The notes under the pieces: generated by a model
What the model was told of the DNA's origin: nothing
What the model saw: the letters and a program-made list of their open reading frames with translations, nothing else
The model's database searches: none
Shown here: piece after piece, positions 1-5,359 of the stretch
Position numbering within the stretch: position 1 is the first letter of the stretch
Layout: the number at the start of each line of letters is the position of its first letter
Source: an uncultured Eubacteriales bacterium
Lineage (GTDB): Bacteria; Bacillota_A; Clostridia; Lachnospirales; Lachnospiraceae
DNA: 5,359 nucleotides
NCBI GenBank assembly: GCA_902803345.1
Contig: CADCPV010000443.1
Coordinates: 1 to 5,359 of the forward strand
Reading direction: 5' to 3'
Translations under genes and position numbers: made by a program

Positions 1-1
1 C

Positions 2-796
2 GGGACGCCCTTTCTTGTTATTAATGCTTTCCTGCAGATGGATTTCTCATGGAAGGATTTCGGGGACATGGGGCTGTTTTTCATCACGACCTTTGTGCTC
101 CAGGCCGGTTTTATGGCGCTTCTGTGGCTCCTGCTCCGAAAGAAATTCGGGGAATCCAGGTACCGGCTTATGACCATCGGTTCGGTGCTTGGAAATGTCG
201 GCTTTTTCGGGCTTCCGATTGTGCGCGCGGTTTTCCCCGAAAACCCTGAGGTTGTCTGCTTTGCGACGATGAACATGATGTCGATGAACATCCTGCTTTT
301 TACCGTCGGCGTCTTCTGCCTGACCGGCGATAAAAAGTACATTTCCCTGAAATCCGCACTCCTGAATCCGACTGCGCTCGGGCTTGTCGTCGCACTTCCG
401 CTGTATATCTTCGGGGTGAAGCGCTTTCTTCCGGATGCAGCGCTGACCGTGGTCTCCACGCTCGGCGGACTGACGGCTCCGCTGTGCATGATGATCCTCG
501 GCATCCGGCTCGCCTCGGCGCCCTTAAAGGACATTTTTACGAACAGGCTCGTGTATCCGGCGATTGCGCTGAAACTGGTGGCATTTCCCCTGTTTTCCTA
601 CGCAATTGTGTACTTTCTCCCCTTTACAAACGCCTTTAAATCGAGTATTCTGATCTTGGCGGCAGCGCCTGCCGGCTCGGTCATTCTGAGCCTTGCGGAG
701 ATGCATCACGGGGAGACGAAGATGGCGGCAAATATCCTGCTTTTGTCGACGGTGCTGTGCTTTATTTCGATACCGCTGCTGGTGCTTTTGTTGTAA
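2..796 (+). CDS. AEC-family (auxin efflux carrier-like) permease, 5'-truncated by window edge
   Basis: This is an inner-membrane transporter of the AEC family, whose bacterial members carry small organic anions such as malate or malonate; the substrate here is unknown. The frame is open to the left edge, so the ATG at 38 is probably internal: the 12 codons before it (GTPFLVINAFLQ) continue a plausible membrane segment. The visible part is 264 residues against roughly 300-320 for the family, so about 40-50 N-terminal residues are missing. Numbering from base 2, family features are GNVGFFGLPI at 64-73, NPTALGLVVALP at 122-133, the segment APLCMMILGIRLA at 159-171, and a C-terminal pair of helices starting APAGS at 222-226 and ending in a very hydrophobic tail. 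About eight membrane segments are visible. The next gene follows after 31 bases on the same strand, which suggests co-transcription. Confidence 0.88.
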   Translation, partial: GTPFLVINAFLQMDFSWKDFGDMGLFFITTFVLQAGFMALLWLLLRKKFGESRYRLMTIGSVLGNVGFFGLPIVRAVFPENPEVVCFATMNMMSMNILLFTVGVFCLTGDKKYISLKSALLNPTALGLVVALPLYIFGVKRFLPDAALTVVSTLGGLTAPLCMMILGIRLASAPLKDIFTNRLVYPAIALKLVAFPLFSYAIVYFLPFTNAFKSSILILAAAPAGSVILSLAEMHHGETKMAANILLLSTVLCFISIPLLVLLL

Positions 797-816
797 AAGG
801 AATGAATCAGATATCT

Positions 817-822
817 GGAGGA
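817..822 (+). promoter_or_regulatory. Ribosome binding site fixing the start of the isomerase-like gene
   Basis: GGAGGA lies 5 bases before the ATG at 828. The same frame is open further upstream, to an ATG at 693 inside the permease gene. Only the ATG at 828 has a well-placed Shine-Dalgarno, and the protein from 828 begins directly with a first barrel strand (MRLGMNFG), so the longer start is rejected. Confidence 0.8.
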
Positions 823-827
823 CGATT

Positions 828-1652
828 ATGAGACTTGGAATGAATTTTGGCCTGAAGGCAAAATCGCCGGAGGCCTGGGCAGAAGAGATGGCAGGCTACG
901 GCGTGAAAGCTGCCAGCCTGCCGGTGGATTATCATACGGATTTCCACGAAATTGAGGGCTACAAGAAGGCGGCGGCCGCATACGACATCGTGATCGCCGA
1001 GGTCGGTGCCTGGTGCAATCCGATGGCCAGAGACAGCAGGGAAGCCGCGGCTGCCTTTGAAAAATGTGTCGAACAGCTGAAGCTTGCGGATTATGTCGGC
1101 GCGCGCTGCGCCTGTAATATCGCCGGAGCCGCCGGCCCGGTCTGGGATGCCTATTATCCGGAAAACTACAGTGATGACTTCTACAAAAAGACCGTCGAGA
1201 CTATTCAGAAAATCATCGAAACCGCGAATCCGAAAAACACCTTCTACGCAATCGAGCCGATGCCCTGGATGGTACCCTCTTCGCCGGATGAATACCTTGC
1301 CCTAATTCAGCATGTCGGTTCCGACCGGCTCGCGGTGCATCTCGACATGATCAACTGGATCAACAGCTTCGAGCGCTACCGTTACCAGCGCCAGTTCATG
1401 GATGAAGTTTTCGAAAAGCTTCACGGCCGCATTGTCAGCTGCCACTTCAAGGACTGCATCCTGAAAAACGATCTGACCTTCCAGATCAAGGAGGTGCCGG
1501 TCGGCGAAGGCGCCTTCGACATCGACTATTATGTGTCGAAGGTCAACGAAGAAGATCCGGAGCTCCCGCTGATGATTGAGCACCTGCCGACAAAGCGCGC
1601 CTATATCAAGAGTATGCGTTACATTAACGACCGCTACGTTGTAAAGAAATAA
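828..1652 (+). CDS. Sugar phosphate isomerase/epimerase-like TIM-barrel protein
   Basis: The product is 274 residues, a normal length for the xylose isomerase-like TIM-barrel (AP endonuclease family 2 fold) enzymes that include ketose 3-epimerases, hydroxypyruvate isomerases and inosose dehydratases. It starts with a typical first strand, MRLGMNFG. Four candidate divalent-metal ligands fall in the expected order and context: E143 (YAIEPMPW), D173 (VHLDMINW), H206 (SCHFKD) and E251 (LMIEHL). PVGEGAFD at 224-231 matches the glycine-rich loop after the H-x-K-D strand. There is no signal peptide or membrane helix, so it should be cytosolic. The metal set argues for an active isomerase, epimerase or dehydratase acting on a sugar or related polyol or keto acid. 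The exact reaction cannot be assigned. Its place between two permease genes fits catabolism of an imported compound. The fold is near certain; the reaction is not. Confidence 0.88.
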   Translation: MRLGMNFGLKAKSPEAWAEEMAGYGVKAASLPVDYHTDFHEIEGYKKAAAAYDIVIAEVGAWCNPMARDSREAAAAFEKCVEQLKLADYVGARCACNIAGAAGPVWDAYYPENYSDDFYKKTVETIQKIIETANPKNTFYAIEPMPWMVPSSPDEYLALIQHVGSDRLAVHLDMINWINSFERYRYQRQFMDEVFEKLHGRIVSCHFKDCILKNDLTFQIKEVPVGEGAFDIDYYVSKVNEEDPELPLMIEHLPTKRAYIKSMRYINDRYVVKK

Positions 1653-1677
1653 AGACTGACCCCGACATTGTTGTCTG

Positions 1678-1683
1678 AAGGAG
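1678..1683 (+). promoter_or_regulatory. Ribosome binding site of the repeat/DUF6273-like membrane protein gene
   Basis: AAGGAG lies 6 bases before the ATG at 1690 and supports that start. The 37-base gap behind the isomerase stop shows no terminator hairpin and no convincing -35/-10 pair, so read-through from upstream is the simplest view. Confidence 0.7.
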
Positions 1684-1689
1684 TATACC

Positions 1690-3174
1690 ATGACCGAGGT
1701 AAAACAGAAAAAAGAAGACGATCTGCAGGAAGAGATGACGGCAGACGTGCAGCGGGAGACCGAAGAACGCAGCGGAAATGTTGAGCCGGCAGGTGTTTAT
1801 GACACTGCGGTCAATGCAATGAAGAAGGCGTACAGTGAAGCCGCATTCAAGGCTGCAGCCGGGAAGTTCAGATCGATATCCGGCTTCAGGGATGCGGATG
1901 CACTTGCAGAAGAGTGCCTTGAGAAAGCGGAGATTTGCCGAAAAGACGCGATTTATGCTGCTGCAGCTGATAACAGATGGAAAAGAACCTTGTCGGGCTG
2001 TAAAACCGCAGTCAGGCTGTATGAATCGATTCCCGGCTGGAAGGATGCAGATAAAAAGCAGGTCGAAGCAAAGAAGGCTGCGAAGATCCGGATGATCATC
2101 ACTGCGGTTCTGGTCTCTGTTGCCGTACTCTGTGCGGCAGCCACGGTTTTATATTTTGGGGTTTATATGCCCGGCGTTCGGTATCAGGCAGCCGTAGAAC
2201 TGTATGAGGCGGGGCAGTATAAAGACGCCGCCAGGGCATTCAGGGCTCTTCATGGATACAAAGACAGTATGGAGAGGGCCCGGCAGTGTGAAGCCATCGT
2301 AAAGGACTGGAAATATGAAAATGCGCTAACTCTGATGGAAGAAGGCCGATACAGGACGGCCATTACGGAATTCACACTTCTGGACGGATACAAAGAAAGT
2401 GATGAAAAGCTTACGGAATGTACATATCTGTATGCGGCGGAGCTCTTCCGTACCGGGAAGTACAAAGAAGCTGTTCTTCAGTACATGAATGTCAATGGAT
2501 ACCTGGACAGTAAAGAACGGGCCGCGGAAGCGTACGACCGGTATCAGGAGGCGGACATGAAAACGGCCGATGTCGAGGACTATATCTTATTCGGCATGTA
2601 TGAGCAGGACAACGTCAGCTCAAATGGAAAAGAATATATCGAATGGCGTGTGCTGGAAAAAACCGGGGACAGTATGCTTATCATCAGCGTTTACGCGCTG
2701 GACTGCCAAAAATATAACGAAGAAAACGCAAACGTGACATGGGAAACATGTTCTTTGCGGTCCTGGCTGAACGGAGATTTTCTGAACGCTGCATTCGACC
2801 CGGATGAACAGAAGATGATTCAGAAGACGAATGTCACGGCAGACAAAAATCCGCAATTCAGTACTGCACCCGGGAATAGTACGGAGGACATGGTATTTCT
2901 TCTGAGCGCTTCAGAAGTCGAAGCATATGAGAGCCTGGATTATGCCAGAAAGTGTCAGGTGACTGAGTACTGTATTGCACAGGGTGTCTATAAAAAGGGA
3001 ACATACCGGCTCAGTGCGGACGATATCTGCTGGTGGTGGCTGCGGTCTCCGGGCAGATACTCCAGTTACGCCGCCTATACTCTGACAAACGGTGCCGTTT
3101 ACTGCAACGGCCGCAGTGTCGACAGCGGGCAGGGGGCGGTTCGTCCCGTACTGTGGATCAATCCTGAATTATAA
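1690..3174 (+). CDS. Single-pass membrane protein with five TPR-like repeats and a C-terminal DUF6273-like domain
   Basis: The product has 494 residues and no known function. Residues 1-35 are charged and probably disordered. Two helical repeat units follow, with GF-R-D-A-D at 65-70 and GW-K-D-A-D at 116-121. One membrane helix spans about 135-157, preceded by the basic stretch KKAAKIR. Three more units follow, centred on GYKDS (189-193), GYKES (233-237) and GYLDS (270-274), in a TPR-like register of the type G-x-Y-x-x-A. From about residue 297 a compact domain begins, with WRVLEKTGDSMLIIS at 319-333, the segment SLRSWLNGDFL at 355-365, WWWLRSPG at 448-455 and VRPVLW at 484-489. This is the DUF6273 pattern, which I take to be related to the C-type-lectin/formylglycine-enzyme-like fold. 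The basic N-terminal flank suggests the N-terminus is in the cytosol and the last ~335 residues are outside. A ligand-binding or surface-sensing role is inference. Local A+T content is higher than in neighbouring genes. Confidence 0.85.
   Translation: MTEVKQKKEDDLQEEMTADVQRETEERSGNVEPAGVYDTAVNAMKKAYSEAAFKAAAGKFRSISGFRDADALAEECLEKAEICRKDAIYAAAADNRWKRTLSGCKTAVRLYESIPGWKDADKKQVEAKKAAKIRMIITAVLVSVAVLCAAATVLYFGVYMPGVRYQAAVELYEAGQYKDAARAFRALHGYKDSMERARQCEAIVKDWKYENALTLMEEGRYRTAITEFTLLDGYKESDEKLTECTYLYAAELFRTGKYKEAVLQYMNVNGYLDSKERAAEAYDRYQEADMKTADVEDYILFGMYEQDNVSSNGKEYIEWRVLEKTGDSMLIISVYALDCQKYNEENANVTWETCSLRSWLNGDFLNAAFDPDEQKMIQKTNVTADKNPQFSTAPGNSTEDMVFLLSASEVEAYESLDYARKCQVTEYCIAQGVYKKGTYRLSADDICWWWLRSPGRYSSYAAYTLTNGAVYCNGRSVDSGQGAVRPVLWINPEL
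3052..3159 (+). other. C-terminal DUF6273 segment resembling a variable region of DGR target proteins
   Basis: Codons for residues 455-481 follow the invariant WWWLRSP and precede the conserved VRPVLW near the C-terminus. The segment is dense in tyrosine, serine, asparagine and aspartate written with adenine-containing codons of the A-A-C, T-A-C and A-G-Y type: Y457, S459, Y460, Y463, N467, Y471, N473, S476, D478 and S479. This layout is like the ligand-facing variable region of lectin-fold proteins diversified by retroelements. It is equally compatible with ordinary DUF6273 sequence, and no template copy is seen in the window. Confidence 0.3.
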
Positions 3175-3177
3175 CGC

Positions 3178-3210
3178 ATGAAACCGGAGGCTTTCCATCT
3201 CCTGACATGA
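3178..3210 (+). CDS. Possible 10-codon coupling mini-ORF before the MFS gene
   Basis: ATG at 3178 opens a 10-codon frame (MKPEAFHLLT) ending in TGA at 3208-3210. That stop overlaps the start of the MFS gene as ATGA. The ATG is only 3 bases after the stop of the preceding gene, so ribosomes finishing there could reinitiate, and termination at 3210 would put them on the MFS start. It has no Shine-Dalgarno of its own. It may be chance, as ten open codons are easy to obtain, but it would explain why the MFS gene lacks a well-spaced binding site. Confidence 0.3.
   Translation: MKPEAFHLLT
3186..3190 (+). promoter_or_regulatory. GGAGG, unusually far from the MFS start
   Basis: This is the only Shine-Dalgarno-like site before the MFS gene. 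It sits 16 bases from the ATG at 3207, well beyond the usual 5-9. No other ATG, GTG or TTG lies in the MFS frame between this site and 3207, so a different start does not solve the spacing. Initiation may therefore depend on coupling to upstream translation. Confidence 0.45.
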
Positions 3211-4439
3211 ACATCATCCGAAAAATCCGTACCGGATACCGGCATACCATTTATGCCTGCTATATCGGCTATATTACACAGGCGGCGGTGAACAGTTTCG
3301 CGCCGCTTCTTTTCGTGATCTTCCAGGACAGTCTGGGGCTTTCGCTTCGGCAGATCACGTCTCTTGTGACGGTCAATTTCTGTGTGCAGATCACGGTGGA
3401 CCTTCTGGCGGGGAAGTATGCGGACCGGATCGGCTACCGGAAGTTAGCGGTAGCAGCGCACCTGTTCTGTGTTATCGGACTCACGGGATTTGCGTGGATT
3501 CCCTTTGCGCTTCCCAGCCCTTTTGCGGGGCTCCTCCTGTGTATTGTGCTGAATGCGATCGGCGGCGGAATCGACGAAGTACTGATCAGCCCGATCGTCG
3601 AAGCCTGCCCGGACGGAAAGAACAAGGAGAGCGCGATGGGTCTGCTGCATTCCTTCTACTGCTGGGGTGTAGTGGGGGTTGTGGTGATCACAACGCTGTT
3701 TTTACGCGTGTTCGGGAAGGAAAACTGGCGGATTATCTGCCTGTTGTGGGGAATTGTCCCATTAATCGACGTTTTTGCTTTCTCGCTGGTTCCGATCGAA
3801 AGCCTGACGGAGGATGGTGAGAGCATGCGTGTCCGGTCGCTTCTTGGAAACAGCACGTTCTGGATTCTCATGGTGCTGATGATTGCGGCAGGCGCTTCGG
3901 AGCAGGCGATGAGCCAGTGGGCTTCCGCTTTTGCGGAACGGGGGCTTCGGATCAGCAAGCTTGAGGGCGATCTTTTAGGCCCCTGCATGTTCTCAGTCCT
4001 GATGGGCACTTCCCGCGTGATCTATGCAAAAGCTGCCCCGAAAATAGACTCCGTCAAGGCGATCATCGGATGCGGCATTCTCTGTGTATTTTCCTATCTT
4101 TTAGCGGTCTTTGCGCCGTTCCCGCTTCTGTCGCTTTCCGGCTGTGCTTTATGCGGGCTTTCGGTCGGAATCTTCTGGCCGGGCTTTTTCTCCCAGGCGG
4201 CGGTAAAGCTTCCCCGGGGCGGAACGGTAATGTTCGCACTTCTGGCTTTTGCCGGGGATATCGGCTGTTCCGGCGGTCCGACGCTGGTGGGGCAGATTGC
4301 CGGTTCCTTCAGCGACAACCTAAAAACCGGACTTCTTGCAGCGGTGGTTTTTCCGCTGATTCTGATCCTGTGCAGTATACTGCTGCGGCGAAAAAAGAAC
4401 CCCGCAGCCACAGTAGGAGGAGGTTCTGATGAACAGTAA
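3207..4439 (+). CDS. Major facilitator superfamily (MFS) transporter
   Basis: The product is 410 residues with about 12 membrane helices, at roughly 12-37, 48-67, 80-100, 105-125, 145-168, 174-195, 216-238, 256-274, 283-303, 305-330, 340-365 and 373-394. A longer hydrophilic loop (196-215) separates the two halves. The loop between helices 2 and 3 carries the MFS signature as GKYADRIGYRK (69-79), with the key D73 and R74. The segments GGGIDE (119-124), LLHSFYCWG (146-154) and MSQWASAFAERGL (235-247) resemble sugar- and FucP-like MFS permeases, but the substrate is not readable. It should be a proton- or ion-coupled secondary transporter in the cytoplasmic membrane. The tail after R394 is short, basic and then polar. 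Its last 11 bases overlap the acetyltransferase gene. The start is the first available in frame, although its Shine-Dalgarno spacing is poor. Confidence 0.9.
   Translation: MNIIRKIRTGYRHTIYACYIGYITQAAVNSFAPLLFVIFQDSLGLSLRQITSLVTVNFCVQITVDLLAGKYADRIGYRKLAVAAHLFCVIGLTGFAWIPFALPSPFAGLLLCIVLNAIGGGIDEVLISPIVEACPDGKNKESAMGLLHSFYCWGVVGVVVITTLFLRVFGKENWRIICLLWGIVPLIDVFAFSLVPIESLTEDGESMRVRSLLGNSTFWILMVLMIAAGASEQAMSQWASAFAERGLRISKLEGDLLGPCMFSVLMGTSRVIYAKAAPKIDSVKAIIGCGILCVFSYLLAVFAPFPLLSLSGCALCGLSVGIFWPGFFSQAAVKLPRGGTVMFALLAFAGDIGCSGGPTLVGQIAGSFSDNLKTGLLAAVVFPLILILCSILLRRKKNPAATVGGGSDEQ
4415..4423 (+). promoter_or_regulatory. Strong ribosome binding site of the acetyltransferase gene
   Basis: AGGAGGAGG lies 5 bases before the ATG at 4429, inside the last codons of the MFS gene. 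It is the strongest Shine-Dalgarno in the window. It fixes the start and suggests efficient expression of the acetyltransferase even with limited coupling. Confidence 0.85.
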
Positions 4440-4911
4440 AAAGTCTTCTGAAATCCAGAGTACGATTCAATACCGGAGACTGACGGAGCAGGACACTGAC
4501 GCATTCATTGCGCTTCGGATCCGGCAGCTTCGGGAAGAAGGGGCGAAGGAAGAGCTGGATCTTGCGCCGGCGCTTCGGGATTATTACCGGCGCCATATGG
4601 CAGACGGGACCTTTGTCTCCTGGATTGCGCTCGACGGGGATCGGATCGTCGGGACGAGCGGGATGTCCTTTGTCGAAAAGCCGCCGTATTTCAGCTGCCC
4701 GAGCGGTCGGATCGGCCTTCTCTCGAGTATGTTCACGGAACCCGGATACCGCCGCAGGGGGATTGCGAAAACGCTCCTTTCGCATGTCGTCGAAGAGGCG
4801 CGTGCCTACGGCTGCGGATCGGTTCAGATCACGGCTTCGGATGCGGGTGTCCTTCTGTATACGGCTTTCGGATTCGAGAAGAACCGGAACTTTATGCAGT
4901 ACAAACTGTAG
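4429..4911 (+). CDS. GNAT-family N-acetyltransferase
   Basis: This 160-residue protein is a single GNAT domain, expected to transfer an acetyl group from acetyl-CoA to an amine. The central strand and acetyl-CoA loop are clear: GLLSSMFTEPGYRRRGIAK at 96-114, containing the pyrophosphate-binding RRRGIA (108-113) followed by a helix (TLLSHVVEEARAYG). The C-terminal part has a second strand, VQITAS (132-137), then LLYTAFGFEKN (142-152), where Y144 is at the usual position of the general acid and FGF is typical. The substrate is unknown; small-molecule or antibiotic acetylation cannot be told from protein acetylation. It is cytosolic. The 11-base overlap with the MFS gene makes co-expression likely, so modification of a compound moved by that transporter is possible but unproven. 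Confidence 0.9.
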   Translation: MNSKKSSEIQSTIQYRRLTEQDTDAFIALRIRQLREEGAKEELDLAPALRDYYRRHMADGTFVSWIALDGDRIVGTSGMSFVEKPPYFSCPSGRIGLLSSMFTEPGYRRRGIAKTLLSHVVEEARAYGCGSVQITASDAGVLLYTAFGFEKNRNFMQYKL

Positions 4912-4945
4912 AAATCTTCCGTCTTCCGTCGAGAACAGCATACCC

Positions 4946-5359
4946 TTACTTCAGCTCAAAGCGGATGCGGATCTTTTTGTTTTCGTCCTGGTCCACGGTC
5001 CCGTATCCGCCGCTTATGATCGGGACCATCGGCGGAAGATGCCCGATATCCAGATCCATGAGCACAGGGACATGAAGATCCTGAACGATATCGAGAACCG
5101 CATGATACTGGTCAAGTCCCATGATTTCCTGACCCATTACAAGAGGCCTTCCGATAAGGAAGGCTTTTGCATTTTGGAACCAGCCGGCATGCTTCATCTG
5201 CCACATCGCACGGCGGATGCCGAAAACCGAAAGGTCACAGGCTTCGAGGAACCAGACAATCCCGTCTTCCCCGTAACGCGCCGTGAAGTCTGAAACGCGG
5301 TCATATTCCGTCCCTAAAAGATTCACGAGACAATCCACACATCCGCCGATAAAACGTCC
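4946..5359 (-). CDS. S66-family LD-carboxypeptidase (LdcA/MccF-like), N-terminal part beyond window edge
   Basis: This is the C-terminal 137 residues of a serine peptidase of family S66, whose members cleave the L,D bond of murein tetrapeptides during peptidoglycan recycling or hydrolyse microcin C-type compounds. The frame is open to the edge. The ATG at 5338 is internal, because the seven codons before it (GRFIGGC) complete the conserved GG-x-x-x-x-L-x-x-L-GT strand. In fragment numbering, E39 (WFLEACDLS) and H107 (DIGHLPP) are the expected catalytic Glu and His. Their 68-residue spacing equals that recalled for Pseudomonas aeruginosa LD-carboxypeptidase (E217-H285). The nucleophile serine lies in the missing half; family length is about 300-350 residues. 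The protein ends in VPIISGG and a basic tail. The gene converges on the acetyltransferase with a 34-base gap, so it is a separate transcription unit. Murein recycling versus microcin immunity cannot be separated from this fragment. Confidence 0.9.
   Translation of the reverse strand, partial: GRFIGGCVDCLVNLLGTEYDRVSDFTARYGEDGIVWFLEACDLSVFGIRRAMWQMKHAGWFQNAKAFLIGRPLVMGQEIMGLDQYHAVLDIVQDLHVPVLMDLDIGHLPPMVPIISGGYGTVDQDENKKIRIRFELK
5142..5168 (+). terminator. Terminator-like hairpin for + strand transcription, inside the convergent gene
   Basis: GCCTTCC (5146-5152) and GGAAGGC (5158-5164) form a perfect 7-bp stem around the loop GATAA, followed by TTTT and, after GC, ATTTT. The stem can extend into AAGAG/TTTT with A-T and G-T pairs. 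Polarity fits rightward transcripts coming from the acetyltransferase gene, about 230 bases upstream. In the other direction no T run follows. The same bases encode the family-typical AFLIGRP of the carboxypeptidase, so the palindrome may be a coding coincidence. Confidence 0.4.

Noticed and set aside
808..817. CAGATATCTG 10-base palindrome before the isomerase-like gene
   Set aside because: It is short, overlaps the ribosome binding site, has no second copy in the other gaps, and no regulator is present to support an operator call.
693..827. Upstream extension of the isomerase frame to the ATG at 693
   Set aside because: The extension lies inside the permease gene, encodes a Cys/Arg-rich unlikely peptide, and has no support compared with the well-placed GGAGGA before 828.
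1302..1691. 129-codon open frame on the - strand
   Set aside because: It is antisense to the isomerase-like gene, whose metal-site motifs are intact, and shows no recognisable domain.
3186..3202. GGAG/CTCC hairpin that could hide the MFS Shine-Dalgarno
   Set aside because: The stem is only 4 bp with a 9-base loop, too weak to claim as a regulatory structure.
4915..4928. Tandem TCTTCCG direct repeat between the convergent genes
   Set aside because: Two 7-base copies with no hairpin or known site; chance is sufficient.
4309..4941. 210-codon open frame on the - strand across the MFS/acetyltransferase junction
   Set aside because: It is antisense to two clearly recognised genes, its product is Arg/Pro-rich without a recognisable domain, and it is explained by G+C-rich codon bias.
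4508..5293. 261-codon open frame on the + strand
   Set aside because: It runs out of frame through the acetyltransferase and antisense through the carboxypeptidase. The product is low-complexity Arg/Ser-rich and no family is recognised.
5336..5338. ATG at 5338 as the true start of the carboxypeptidase
   Set aside because: The preceding seven codons are open to the edge and encode conserved family sequence (GRFIGGC), and the fragment lacks the N-terminal half with the nucleophile serine.

Overview
The window looks like a piece of a bacterial chromosome from a Clostridia-type Firmicute, possibly Lachnospiraceae or a relative. The reasons are strong AGGAGG-type ribosome binding sites, short gaps between same-strand genes, and a membrane protein combining GY-K-D-S repeats with a C-terminal DUF6273-like domain, an architecture I associate with gut and rumen Clostridia. 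The taxonomic call is inference; no rRNA or other marker gene is present.

Layout: five genes run on the + strand, apparently as one unit. They are the C-terminal ~85% of an AEC-family permease (open at the left edge, to 796), a TIM-barrel sugar-phosphate isomerase/epimerase-like enzyme (828-1652), a single-pass membrane protein with five TPR-like repeats and a DUF6273-like C-terminus (1690-3174), a 12-helix MFS transporter (3207-4439) and a GNAT acetyltransferase (4429-4911). Gaps are 31, 37 and 32 bases, then an 11-base overlap, so polycistronic transcription is likely. The promoter is not in the window. A convergent gene on the - strand (4946 to the right edge) encodes the C-terminal part of an S66-family LD-carboxypeptidase (LdcA/MccF-like). 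Only 34 bases separate it from the acetyltransferase, with no hairpin between them. A terminator-like hairpin reading in the + direction lies about 230 bases further on, inside the carboxypeptidase gene.

How the genes fit together: an organic-anion-type permease, a metal-dependent sugar isomerase/epimerase-like enzyme and an MFS permease suggest uptake and conversion of a small carbohydrate or related acid. No substrate can be read from the sequence. The repeat/DUF6273-like protein is the outlier. It is richer in A+T than its neighbours in the parts sampled, has no obvious metabolic role, and ends in a segment that resembles the variable region of diversity-generating retroelement (DGR) target proteins. 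No reverse transcriptase or template repeat is in the window, so that link is only a hypothesis. I see no tRNA, rRNA, CRISPR array, insertion sequence or riboswitch, and no stretch over 300 bases lacks a gene.
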